A stretch of 64,000 bases of DNA from Jaapia argillacea MUCL 33604 (GCA_000697665.1 KL197711.1:611142-675141), one strand, 5' to 3'; positions 48,461 to 59,998 are shown, counted from the stretch's first letter. Program-made: numbers and translations. The notes: generated by a model from the sequence alone, not told the origin.

Positions 48461-50861
48461 TCATGGACACAGCTTATCCGCGACCTCAGTGACCAAGTTC
48501 CTCACATCCTTCTTCTGAACGCCCAGCGCACCACATCCATCCCTTACCAACTTCCCCTTTAACACGTCTCGTGCCTGAAGCACCTCCAGTAATGGAGATA
48601 GATGCTCGTCGTAGAGGGGAGACAATCGAACAAGGAAAGCCAAGGAAGCAGTGAGGCGGTGAACTAAAAGCAGCGCGTCAGAATCGTAACAAAGTCAACA
48701 AGGGTCAAGAAGTGACATACCAACATCCTCACTCTCCTTCTCTCTCCCAATAGCTTCGACTACAGCACTGACCATCTCCACTTCCCAATCAGCGTCACCA
48801 GCCTCATCAGCACTACTCACACCAACCCCACTCTTCACCTTCTCAACCCGAACCTTCTGCAGATACGCGGCCACGTTGAACGCAACACTAGCAGCGGCCG
48901 TACGCACTGCGACATCGCCATGCAACAGGGTAGCTACGAGGAACGACGTCAACATCTCCCTGAGAGACGATGAGTTCCCCGCAAGCAATCTCCGAGAGAG
49001 GGTCACGGTGGCGAAGGTGTTTGAGAGCATACGAAGGACGGTTAGCAGATAATTTCTTGGAATATCTGTTATACTTTCATTCGTCGATGCGGACGCCCTG
49101 GCCAAGAATAATCTGATGGGGTCTGTCGAGGAGGGGTCTAGCGAGGCCGCCCAATTCCCAGTAGCTTCATCCAAGAACGCAAGTCTCCACATATCTACAA
49201 GTGGGAAAAGTTGTGCAGGAGGGAGGCTTTCGGCTACGATCGCCGTCACATGCGCCCAAGTCGATAGGAGACCAGGTTGAGAGTGCGAAGGAGTTGCGGT
49301 CTTCTCCTTCCCGAAACGAGCTTTGAGATAAGGGAGGAATAAGTTTGTCAGTGTATCTTTCACTTGTGTCTTGGGTGGGTTTGTCGGCCATGTTGTGGAA
49401 GCATCAATGAAAGAGTTGAACTTCGCGAGTACTGTATCGAGGGCCGGGACTTGAGTGAAGAGGATGGGATTCATGGAGAGGGATTGAACAGCAGGGAGGG
49501 AAAGTGAAGTGTGGGGATGTGCTAAATTGTCTTGGTGAGCGATAGTAAATCCACAAGGGAGCAAGATGCTGACGAGGGAAAGCTTCGAACAGAAGTAGAT
49601 CGACTTGAGATCTCAGCTCTGGAGCGTCTGCACCTTTCATCTCCGACATCTGAAAGGAAGTATACTCAGGAACGGGCTATTGGAGATGGATATCGCGCCA
49701 ACCTTTTTCTCATTTAAAAAGAAGATGAATGTCGGCGTCACTCTAACCCCATACTCACTGGCGACTTGACCACCCAGCCCAACACCCATATCAATCTTTA
49801 CAAACGCTACACTGCCTGCAGGCCTCCCTTGTGATTTCTCCTTCGCCAGATCTTCGAAGACGGGCTCGATCATCTTACAGGGTGGACATGTAGCAGACGT
49901 GAAGAAAGCCACGAGGGTTCGATGGGAGCGAAGAAGGGAATGGAACGAAGTGGGGTTCGTAGCGATATGTATCGGGGCGGAGATGGCTGTTGAGGCAACT
50001 GGACGAGTGGGAGCATTACTGGCAGCTTGAGCAGCGACGGCTTGAAGGAGAGAGGCGGTTAGTTGTGGATTTGGAGGCGATGAGGAGCCTGAAGCTGAAG
50101 ATGGTGTGACAGGGGTTGGAGGAGTTGGGACAGGAGCACCAGGTGTGGGACGACGGAACATTGAGTCAATGGTTGGTCGGAGGGCGGCACCGAAAGGCGT
50201 TGAAAGAAAATCAGCAGGCAGGTCTGTTTGGACTGCTCGTCAGATTAGGTCAAGGTGGGAATGGAAGTCCTGCTCACCCTTGATCCATGAGGGAATAGAT
50301 CCTCCAGTCAGAAATCCGATAACATCATTCGTAAATGAGTTGCAGTTGAAATCTTCGAGTATATCCTTTCAGATGGCAGGAATAAGACTGATGCAGTCGT
50401 GACTACCCACCTAGGAGATGATACTACACTCTGTGAGTAAGTGTCCGGAGAGATCAGTTGGCGTTAACTCACCTTGTCGGCAGTATAATGCTCACGAATC
50501 TCCGACAAATACTCTTGGAAGGTCTCTTCGTCTATCTCAGTCTGCCCCATATCGACGACCTGCAAAGGTCGGCCATGCTATTGACAGGTGAGCAACCCCT
50601 GGCCCACGAATACACGCTGCCACAAACGAACATGGGATCTCCCTGGGAGGGTCGTCAGGATGCCCTGACCATAGAAAATCTCCTTCCCGAACACGACTAC
50701 AGATGTATGCCTGTCCTTGAAATACATCAGCCTCCCATAACCATGTTAGACAGTAAAGGCACAAACCAAATCCCATCTATCTGCTTCCCCGTGAATTGCA
50801 GAGACAAACGTCGAGCGAGACCGTTACTCAGATCATATACGTATAATTGAACAGGAGCCAT
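48461..50861 (-). CDS. PPPDE (DeSI-type) peptidase - thioredoxin - PUL domain fusion
   Basis: This three-domain cytosolic protein suggests deSUMOylation or deubiquitination linked to Cdc48. Domain 1 (from 50861) is a PPPDE/C97 cysteine isopeptidase: VQLYVYDLSNGLARRLSLQF, catalytic His in DGIWHTSVVVFG, then EIFYGQGILTTLPGRSH, and the nucleophile Cys in YHLLDFNCNSFTNDVIGFLT. Domain 2 is a thioredoxin fold with TSATCPPCKMIEPVFEDLAK (a CPPC active site) and SEYGVRVTPTFIFF, including the cis-Pro. Domain 3 is a PUL/Armadillo region (RNYLLTVLRMLSNTFATVTL, AVRTAAASVAFNVAAYLQKV), like Doa1/PLAA, ending EVADKLCP. The YHLL codons come from a 13-nt exon at 50411-50423. The Cys and His needed for peptidase activity are present. 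Confidence 0.85.
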
Positions 50862-51566
50862 TGAAAGGTGGCGGAGGAGACTAGGGACAGCTTGTGCTGC
50901 GAGCCCGATATAAGGAAAGGACGCGTCATGTTGCCAGAAGGAGAGCTCGGAGAGGTGACGCGGAGGAGGCAAACATTCCTGAACTTTCTACCACCATCAA
51001 CGGGATATAGCAGCGTATACATATGTCCTCCACGTCCATCCGGTCCACTTTCCTACGCCCGGCGTAGCGCAGATTCTTTGCCTGGCTCAAGAATCCAATA
51101 CTAGCTCTTACCATGGCCCTTGGGTCACCGTGGATTCAGAACGCCACAGCTCCAGGTTCTGTGCTCAACAGCATGCTGATCTCACTGGGCTGTCACAGGT
51201 GAAAGGACGTGCTCCCGGTAAAATTCGCGCAACCCATTCTACGCATTACCAAACGTATGCTCTGGTCGTCTTCCAAAGATTCTAGTGGGAATCCGGTACC
51301 GAAGCGCACCGATACTTACTAGCAGTTTAAGCTGCCCTGAAATCGCCCAACTCAATACATCGGACCATTGAACATCCCAATCTGTTGTCCGCCCTTCTTG
51401 GCTGTCGATCGCGTCTGGGGATGCGACCCTTTGGTCTGATTCAAAACCGCGGACACTGCCAGCCACCTCTCTTCTAAACCGATCCTCCTGTCAAAATTTC
51501 ACTACCTTTCCCCAAACATCCTCCGGCCTATCTTTCGAACTCTACAACATTGACAATCTGGACGCT
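50862..51566. other. Divergent intergenic region, no gene seen
   Basis: About 700 bp lie between the divergent starts of the fusion protein and the Ser/Pro-rich gene. Minus-strand frames at 50926-51114 and 51239-51466 are short, without starts in good context or similarity. It is likely a two-way promoter. Confidence 0.5.
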
Positions 51567-53314
51567 ATGTCTGCTTCTAGGCGTGCTCCCCCATCCCATT
51601 TGCCGGTGCCAAAGTCTCCCCTTAAGTTCTCCTTGGATGCGCAACGTCCTCATACTCGAGGCTCAACCCCCAGTCCCTCTCGTCCTGCGTTATCTGATAT
51701 CAAGAACACTACGACGCCCTCTCCCTACCGGCCGACGCCCAAGCCATCGCGCATCGCCAAGCCAAGTCCCGTATCCCGCGCACCCATCCGCTCGTCCCCT
51801 GGGAATACTCAAAATCGCTCGCCGTTGACATCCAGGCAACCACCTTCGCCGTCCAAGCCCATTCCATCGCCCTCACCCTATTCTCCCCAGTCCGGCCGAC
51901 TTGGCAATACCATGGGCAACACGATATCCGGCCGTAAACTAAATTCAACTCCGTCGAGAAAGACGTCGGTCAATGGTGTCAGCCGTATCGCCAGGCGCCG
52001 TGACTCGGTCCATACCCCCAAAGCTCCCACTCCTCTGAGGATCGTGTCCCCGCCTTCCGCCAACCTCTCCGCTCTAGCGGCGGAAGCAGCTTCCCCGAAC
52101 TCCACGCCGTCCGATTGTCAGTTTTATATCTTGCCATCTATTCGTATTAACTTGTTGACAACCTTTGTAGATGAAGTCATGGACCGTATCAGCTCCAGTT
52201 TCGGGGAAAGTCAAACCGGTGACGAGACGGATGGCGTGGAGGAAGAAGACGAAGACAACTGCCTTTTCTTGTCTTGGGTTAGGTCTAAACTCCTCTGCTC
52301 GACACTTCCCCCTGCAGTACACCCTAAACCATTACCTACAATGCAATGCACCACAGTCATAACGCCAGTCGTCGCGGAACCTCCCCATGCAGTCCTTTCG
52401 TCCATATGTGCCCGTTCGAATCGAGCTTCCCTCAATTTCGCCCCTGCTGTGGACGCCATCTCCGAGGATCGTGAACGCGAAGATGAATCATTCATGGACT
52501 ACGTCTTTTGCTCGAAATCGAGTCTCGAATGGGACTCCATCATGGATTCCGACTCGGAGCCGGACAGCTTCCCTTCCAAGGTCCTTGATACTACCTTATG
52601 GGATATCAGCTCGGACGAGGAAGAAGCAGTGAAGTCCCGCTTCAAACATGGCCCACAGTCCGTACAACCTTTCGCACCTGTCTCTGGCAGGAACACTGCA
52701 TCGTCGAGGTCACCATCCTCTCGCATGTCTTGGACACGTCTGGAAGTCACGAGGGGTCAAAGTAGCGGTATGGGAACCCATAGGAGGTCTTGGAGGAAGA
52801 GTCAGGATCTAATCCTGTCCCTCATGTCGGTAGCTGATGCGGTCAAGAACCTAGCCACGCCTAGCGCACCTCTGAAGCCCAAACCGTTCTTTGCGAGTGG
52901 TAGCCGGCGTCTAACCGTATCAAGGCCGAAGAACTTGAAGGTTTCAGCGAGGGGAGTTGGCTCAACGAAAGGCCCTGCAGCCCTCGTGACCAGCCGTCGT
53001 ACGTCAACTTCGAATGTTCTGGTCAACGTTCATCGCATGAACATGGGGGAACAGGGCAGGGGGACTGGGAACGAGTACATCAGCTTACAAACCAGATCAC
53101 ATCGTGGTGTATGTTGGACTTCAAAGTCTCCCGTCTGTAATATTCTTGCTGACCACAACCACTATCCGTAGTCTTCCTCGGGTATCGCCGGGACTCGCAG
53201 GTCAGCAACCCCAACAACCCCCTTGTTAGGGCGGTTCCCGTTGTCAAACAACTCGAGGGGTACATCCGATGGGCCCAGAGCAAGACCAGCGGATCGAGGC
53301 ATGAACATGGCTGA
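51567..53314 (+). CDS. Hypothetical Ser/Pro-rich, basic protein with many S/T-P sites
   Basis: Exons 51567-52116, 52171-53106 and 53172-53314 give 542 residues. The first 180 are basic and disordered with dense SP/TP sites (KPSRIAKPSPVSRAPIRSSP, PSPSKPIPSPSPYSPQSG). This suggests a substrate of proline-directed kinases such as CDKs, an inference only. The middle is acidic (GDETDGVEEEDEDNC; DSDSEPDSFPSKV). A Ser/Arg-rich section precedes a conserved-looking end: VFLGYRRDSQVSNPNNP, then RAVPVVKQLEGYIRWAQ. I added the last exon because splicing 53107-53171 joins HR|VFLGYRRD in frame; without it the protein would end at 53171. Intron 1 (54 bp) is a multiple of three and stop-free. No family is recognised. 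Confidence 0.7.
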
Positions 53315-53493
53315 AAAGTTTGGGACTCCAAACACCAGCAAAGCAAGCCAGGTTTCAGCCAGGTTAAAGCGCAACGGAGTGGTTCTTTCAAGGAACAGGT
53401 AGGGTTCGTCGGGGTGATAGGTTTCTGGGAAGTGGGCGAGGCCCTTGTATTCAATCAATAATGTATGAACTTAAAAGCGGAGAATTTGTAGTC

Positions 53494-55957
53494 TCATAGC
53501 CTGGCTGATGTTCCTTTCGAGCCAGCATCCTTGTCATCGGTCCCATGCCTCCCTCCCGACAGCATCAAACGATTTGCATACCACCATTCCTTCGCAAATT
53601 CCTTTTCTCTGTCGCCGACCCTCTCTAAAATCTCCGTGAAAAGCGCTTCTGCCAACTCCTCTCTCTCTTCGCTGTTGTCGTCTGGATAAGCTTTGATAAT
53701 TGCATCACGAAGTTCGTCGAGGATACGAGGGAGAATAGTAAGGGGAAGGGCTGATAGAGTAGACGTGAGTGCGAGAAGGAGTCGGTGGCGTTGTTCCTGA
53801 ACCGCGGCGGATCCAATGGCGTCGAGTAATTTCGAAAGATAGAAGCAAACACTCTCGGCTGACGAAGTAGATGCACTCAAAGCAAGCGTTGCGGAGGCTA
53901 GCCGTAACTGATCGGTAGTCAGCCTGCCCACTCGCGAGTTCTAAAGAGGTGATATGTAGCCGCAACCTGGGAACAAGTATGGATGGAAGGTGAACCTTAC
54001 CTCAATCAAGTTCTTCGCATAGAATGGCGCGATCCTCTCAGCAAGACTCTTAAGAACTTCCTTGTCCTTCCCTCTGCCGGGTGCCTCTCCAGTCGTACCC
54101 TTCTTTGCTTGGGTATTCGCTGAGAACATGGCCAACACCACAGAATGGGCCGACTCGTAGGTTTCTCGATTCGAAGGATCCGAAAGGTGACTGGAAAAGT
54201 ACGTTGGAGAAACAATCTCGAAAAAATGGAATGCACTCACGGCAGGCAAAGTGGCAGGACTTGATTCTCCATGCAGTCTTCGCTAATGACCGGGATCAAT
54301 TGTTCGATGCAGGCAAGTGCAAACGATTTCTTAGCCTGGTAAGGCCTCTCAAATCCGGCTGCGTTTACTGTAATGTCTAGGTGGACGTCAGCTACCATGA
54401 CTATCATGCAAGAAAAGTCACTTACGAGCCCTCTCAAACTGCGAGCATAACTCCTTCACAAACCTTTCACTCCCGTCCCTATCGACAGAGATGACATCCA
54501 AAGCCATATATACCGTCTTCTTCAGCTCTCGGAAAGAACCCTCGCCAGAAGCGGTGATACCTCCAAACTGCGAAATCACGAATGAGAGATGCGAGAGCGT
54601 TTTGAGGATGGATAACGCCATGAAAGACGGAGGAGAAGGGGGTTTTCGGACGAAGACGAGAGACGTTAAAGCGCTTTGTGAGAGCATTAGCGTACTAAAA
54701 AGCAGGGTTTTATGGAGAACCCAGATGTGAGTGGAAACCTCCCGCGATTCAGGTACTTTATACAACCAAAAGGGAGAAGAGAAGTCAAGCCTATGGTGCT
54801 GTCGAGACCTGATTCACTCACATATGTCATCATCGCCCGACACGCCAGCTAAAGCGCTGCCAACCCATGCTTGCTCTACTTTCTCCGAGACAGAATCTAA
54901 GGTCTTCAGAGTTTGCTGCATTACTGTCCATGACTGTCTCGGCCGAGAAGTCGCTACAAGCGAGATACATCGCGAACCTAGCTTTGATAGCGGGGCGATG
55001 GACGTAAAGTATGAGGAGGAAGTTAGGGCCTGTATGGTTTGAGAAAGGTCCGACGTTCTCTGCAGCATGAAGTGTGAGTCGCAACCTTCCAAAGCAAGGA
55101 ATGGGAGCATACTGGGATGGAGAGTTTACCAGTATCCTGGATGGTGGAAACTTTGAGATCGGCAAGGAATGACCCAGATTGAAAGCAAGAAGCGATAGTA
55201 GACGTTAGGAGGCCTATAAGGGTCTGGGTGTCACGCGGCTGAGTATGGGGGAACTATGAACTGGGAGGATGTATACTTACTGGCAGCGGAAGTGCATTCA
55301 GCTTCTCTGAAGCCACCAGAAGGAGGAACTGGGACGAGACCACAAGAGCTAAGCTGGCTGGATCCACTACATTATTTCTTGAGCCTTCAATGGACAATGG
55401 TATCGAGAACAACACGACGAACCAGGTTCAGAACCGATGCCAGGTTGGAATTCCTTCTCCCATCCATCGGAAACGCTCCCGTAAGAATATGCGTCCAAGA
55501 CCTCCGCAAGTTCCACCACCACTTCATCCTCAACCTTGCCTCTAATTCGTACGTCCACCGTAGATTTCACATCCTCCAAACCCAACAAAAGCCCACCCGA
55601 ACACACCAATCGAAGCATTGCCGCCCCACCTTCAAGTCCCTTTAGCACGTCTCCAATCCAATCGCTCAGCCTGGCCTTTTTGGAACGGTCGAATATGCTT
55701 GTACCCTCATCCTCGAGCACCTTCAGCTTGTGATGAACTGCATGACGATATGTCGTGGTCAATGCAACGAGTTTTGGATGTGAGAAGGTTCGGAAAAGTG
55801 GGCTAGATATGATAGACGCCGACAAAGGAGTTGGAGAAGGTTGAACATGAGCCAGATAGTGAGAGCATGAGACCTGGATCGTCTGAAGTGGAAGCGAAGT
55901 CGGGCTTCGTTGTAAGTGAGCTAACAAGTTTGTATATCCTCGGTCTGGGAATGCCAT
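53494..55957 (-). CDS. PEX8: Pex8-like peroxin with C-terminal PTS1 (ARL)
   Basis: This is a probable intraperoxisomal import factor. The start MAFPDRGYTNLLAHLQRSP is at 55957. It is an alpha-helical protein with no enzymatic motif. Recognisable stretches include HLSDPSNRETYESAHSVVLA, RIAPFYAKNLIENSRVGRLT, DQLRLASATLALSAS and SVCFYLSKLLDAIGS, which I associate with fungal Pex8 proteins. The C-terminus is KGTSARL. ARL fits the PTS1 consensus (S/A/C)(K/R/H)(L/M), and Pex8 is one of the few peroxins that carries a PTS1. About five introns are needed. It lies next to, and on the same strand as, the peroxisomal carnitine acetyltransferase. The identity rests on weak similarity plus the PTS1, so an unrelated peroxisomal protein is possible. 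Confidence 0.62.
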
Positions 55958-56272
55958 TGCTACGAGGGTCCACAGATGACTTCAGGTAGCGCAGTGTATA
56001 CGGACAGGTTCCACGGCAGAGTCGCAGAAGGCAGGGAAACAATCACAAACCTGTTCTGCTGGCATCTGCGAGCTGATAGGTCGCCAGTCGGAATGGGGCA
56101 TTTGTTGTGATACATAGTCAAAATGGCTGGAATAAAATAACGATGTACCCGCAATGCGTCGGCAGAAGCTACACAGCGACGCAACGAGTCTGACAAACAT
56201 GCGATAGTACAAAGCGGGATATCGATCGTATGCAAAAATGGTATTGACATCGGAAGCGACACCTTCACTGTT
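55958..56272. other. Short intergenic region
   Basis: About 315 bp lie between the Pex8-like start and the carnitine acetyltransferase stop. It is probably the Pex8-like promoter. No gene is seen. Confidence 0.5.
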
Positions 56273-58608
56273 CTACAACTTCGCCTTGGCACCCTCAGCA
56301 GCCTTAGCAGCCCTCTCCATCATCTCCTTGGTCTCCGTTGCAGCCTCAGCCAAGTAATGCTTCAAATCCGCCGTATTCAGCTTCGTGCTAGTAATAGTCC
56401 ATCGGATGAAGTTGTTTCCGATCGAGTAGGACAGTCCATAGCCATCAGGGACAACTGAGTTTTGACCCACGTCAGCCCAGCGAAGGAGTAGATGTAAACG
56501 ACAAGGCTTACCTTCACCGTAGCCCCAGTTGTCAACGAAAGGCGACGATAAATTTGAAGTGGAGAGCTGCCAGTGGCTGCTCTTGGAGAAGGCTTCGTCT
56601 GTGTAGATGGCAGGGATGGGTTCTCCTTCCTTGAGCATCTTCTTCAAGCCGAAGAAATGTCTGTCGACTCCCTGGCCATCAGCCGCCCATGCAGCGTACT
56701 GTAGGTGGCGAGTAACGGCTTTGCGGAAGAGTGCAGCACGGTTGGCATCCTATGCAACCCTTGAGTACACGAGCGAGCTAGATCGGAGGGAGTTGTACGT
56801 ACAGTCTCGTCAGGGTTCAACATTGCCTCGGCGAAAGCTTTGCTCTCATTGCTGGCAGCGCGGATGACTTCAGTCCTTCCGAGTTGATACTTCCTCGTCT
56901 GAGCGCTCTCATAAGTGACGCCGGGTCTTCCGAACATCTTGTGGAAGGCCAGTTGCTTGACCAACTGAGCCCAAGCGTCAGGAGAGGCTTTGAACTTCTT
57001 GATGTAGTCCTTGCCGTACCCTTCATAATGGAGAACCTGGTCAAATATACCGCAATTAGCACATATAAGAGGACTCGAGACATGAAATGGGATTCACATG
57101 TAGGTCATGCTTCCCGACCAGCTCGTCGAAGTTCTTCTCAGCCTCTTTGACATATACCTTAACCTTATCGTCTACTTCGAATTTGACCTCCTTCGGCTCA
57201 ACCAATGCATCCGCCTTAACTCCGGGGGGACCCAAATCCACCTTGTTGGCAGCGAGAGAAGCTAGGATGAACTCGTTGAGACGAAGCGTTGGTGTTCCGT
57301 CCATGCATGAATGTTCGCCCAAAAAGCCGGACTTTCCATTCTGGAATACGATGACTACAACAATGAGATTAGTTCATAGCAGGATCAACCGAAGATTGTC
57401 GAGGAGAACTTACGCTGATGCTTGTCGAACCACCTGTTGCGGCCATCACCAACCCACAACTGCCAGGAGGCGTCCTCTCGGCTAACGGGCTTAGTATCAT
57501 CAAGGCATAAGATGAGCATCGCAGAGTCAATACGTTCCAGGGCCTTTGCGTTTGCGGGAGAAGCCTTCAAAAGAGCTTCGCGTGCCTATGATTTCGGGTT
57601 AGAGAGTTAGAGAGCGAACAACAAGACGGGGAATGCGGCATACATCCGTCCAATTATCTCTGTTCTCACTCGTCAGAGCACCAATGGGTATCGCACGATC
57701 CTCTCCGGCCAGCAGGATGACCTTGTTAATCTGACTGGAGACAACCATGGCGTCAGCTAACTGTAAAAGGGTATAGAATAGGGCTCCAGAAGGGACTAAC
57801 GCTTCAAGCTCGTCTGCGGATAACTCTCGTCCTGAAGCAGTTGCAAGTGGGACCTCAAAGAACTTGTTTTTCCGGACAACCACCACATGGTTATGTGTCT
57901 TGGCGTCGAATTTCACAGCAGTGTCGGAAGGCTTTACGGGGAGACGGGTAGAATGGAAGCTGGAGTGTAATTTGTCAGTTATTGGCCTGTTCACAACGCG
58001 TACAGCGCTTACAGCCACTTGTACGAAGCCATGCAAAGAGGCATGGATCGAACTTTCTCAGGTTCGAGCTGTTGTCTGCCAAGGACGATACGGCGGTTAA
58101 GACGCTTCGCAATCAACGAAATGAACGCGATAACTCACGTCTCGACCAGCTCTCGGAAAGGCAAGATGGCCTTGAGTAGACCCGCAGCCCTCTTGGCGGG
58201 ATCACGCCTGCGGGGATCGTCCAGGTGCAAGTAGAAGTAACTAACAAAGACCACAACAGGATCCCGGTATCCCATATAAGCAGCATCATTCCACCAGTCA
58301 CTAATCCAGTTCTTGACATTAGGGTCCGCGGCCCGACCCTCTAATCTCTTCTGTAATTCTGCTGCTTGGGGTGATTCGAGGAAAGATTTGGCGACGGATT
58401 GAGTACGCTTGAACTCGGCGTCGGTCAAGTGGGGTCGGACGGTTTCGAGGTATTTGGAGGTCGTTGAGGCAAGGGTCGGGACGGGAAGACGAGGGAGGGA
58501 TGCTTGGTAGCGAAGCATGTGACCTGCGGAAGGGTCAACAGAGTACCCCGGGGGTGGCGCATCGTTTCTGCGAGGAGCAGAGGTTTTGAGGGAGCGTGTT
58601 TTCGACAT
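56273..58608 (-). CDS. CAT2: Carnitine O-acetyltransferase, peroxisomal/mitochondrial, PTS1 AKL
   Basis: This enzyme moves acetyl groups between CoA and carnitine so acetyl units from beta-oxidation can leave peroxisomes. The start at 58608 gives MSKTRSLKTSAPRRNDAPPP. The N-terminal family blocks are RYQASLPRLPVPTLASTTSK and WISDWWNDAAYMGYRDPVVV. The catalytic His lies in MGEHSCMDGTPTLRLNEF. The CoA/carnitine region includes YEGYGKDYIKKFKASPDAWA, QLVKQLAFHKMFGRPGVTYE and STSNLSSPFVDNWGYGE. The C-terminal segment is PDGYGLSYSIGNNFIRWTIT, a helix and finally AKAKL. AKL is a good PTS1. The Arg/Ser-rich N-terminus might also serve as a mitochondrial signal, as in dual-targeted yeast Cat2. About eight introns are needed. 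Confidence 0.92.
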
Positions 58609-58981
58609 TACGGCGGTGGAGGGCTGTAAAGGTCGTTAACGTCTCGGAACAAATCGCTCGGGAGGAAACCAGGTCAGAAAATGAGGGGAAATACGCACAA
58701 GGATACGAGAGGAGCGCTGGGTAACTCTAGAGGACAACTTGAGCATAACAAAACACGAAGTGGTGGAAGGAGGAGAACGAGGGCTGGAAGTGCTTTCGAA
58801 AAGATCGAGCACTTGCAGCGACGCGTTCCTGGGAGATCAAATATATGGCCTCCGAGACGTCTTTCGCCGCCTGAGGTACCAATTGTGATGATCGCTCAGC
58901 TGAGCAGCCCAGTTTATACTTGGTGCGCGGACCTCCGAATACCCGGTCTAACGCCACGTGATACGGCTTGCCTGGACTGTT

Positions 58982-59066
58982 CCCCGCATTGTTATTGCAA
59001 AAATACTGGCGATGCGGGGATGCGGGGAGCAGAAGGGGGAAGGAGATTACAACAGGGGATGCGGGG
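58982..59066. promoter_or_regulatory. Cluster of ATGCGGGG octamers (CreA/Mig1-like GCGGGG core)
   Basis: CCCCGCAT at 58982-58989 and ATGCGGGG at 59012-59019, 59020-59027 and 59059-59066 give four copies of one octamer within 85 bp. Each contains GCGGGG, which fits the SYGGRG consensus of CreA/Mig1-type repressors. The cluster lies about 375-460 bp upstream of the carnitine acetyltransferase start. Function is inferred. Confidence 0.4.
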
Positions 59067-59641
59067 TGTCCGTACTATATATACGAAATCCAAAGAAACA
59101 CTGAGCTCCTCCCGAACGGGCGGCCTTCTAGGTAAAACCTCGTGGGAATCCTTCGGTCGAAGCACCCTGCCAACTCCCATGACTTCAAGTTCAAACAAGT
59201 TGACTTACCGACCTCACTGGACTTGTTCTGCTCGCCCGTCATCTCTTTGATATCGTGCCTCATGCTCTCTTCTACTAGTCTCCGTCGTTTGGCTTTCCAG
59301 CCTATATTTTGATGCATCGAGATGGGACGAACCGTGTTCACCCGAACTCAAGATACTGCACCTCTGGGCACATCGTTAACCCTCGGCTTCAACCTGGAGC
59401 TCACTACTACCGTTACTGTCTGCGGTTCCTGGCTGCACTCTAACTCTAAGACTCTTGAAACCCATACACATATCTCGAGCGACGACGGTATATCAAATTC
59501 GAGGCTCCATCACGGGCGCTTGTCGTCGTTCGGCAAGACTTTGCAACGTGGTTTCCGCACCTCTTGGTTTATTCCCTTTTCTAGTCACCATCGGTGCTTG
59601 GGCCTCCGCATCATTAACCATTTTGGATCCCCTCCCGCCAC

Positions 59642-59828
59642 AAAAGCAATCCAGGAGTGGCTCACTTCTTTGACTTTGTTTTGACGCTCCTCGTTTTCGC
59701 CTTACATGGCAAGAACAGATTTGCTCTGCCAGGCGGTGCTTCCAAACATGGCCATTTTCCTCGAGCCACTCCTCGATTGCCTTTCATAAATGGCTATTCT
59801 CAGCTTGAGCCACTCCTTGATTGCTTTT
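59642..59828. repeat. Imperfect inverted repeat with an extra direct copy
   Basis: The 23-mer at 59642-59664 (AAAAGCAATCCAGGAGTGGC plus TCA) has an inverted copy at 59806-59828 with a single mismatch. A third, more diverged copy lies in the same direction as the second at 59762-59784. The arms enclose about 140 bp. No transposase or target-site duplication was seen. Confidence 0.75.
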
Positions 59829-59998
59829 CGCACGGGTTTCGCTCGAAAGGGATGTGTAGAGGAAAGGCCATGCACGTCTATATAATGTGGGCGCTCTCCC
59901 GTCAGGGGAGAAACACCCTTCGCGTCAGAAAGTCTATTCAAAGTTGCCTTCCTACCCCCGAACCTACCTACCGCCCACCCTAGTCCCGAGTTGTCAAG

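Larger units (their letters stand above)
58609..59998. other. 1.4 kb divergent intergenic region with repeats and GC-box cluster
   Basis: This region lies between the carnitine acetyltransferase (-) and the C2H2 gene (+). It holds the ATGCGGGG cluster (58982-59066), a TATATATA at 59076-59083, and the inverted/direct repeat group at 59642-59828. Open frames such as 59322-59684 lack any domain and overlap others. I call no gene here. Confidence 0.55.

Noticed and set aside
53162-53458. A 98-codon minus-strand frame with protein-like composition
   Set aside because: It has no ATG start and overlaps antisense the better-supported last exon of the plus-strand gene (53172-53314).
59322-59684. A 120-codon plus-strand frame in the C2H2 upstream region
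   Set aside because: No domain, two overlapping frames of similar length, and it runs into the inverted-repeat arm. Probably chance or 5' UTR.
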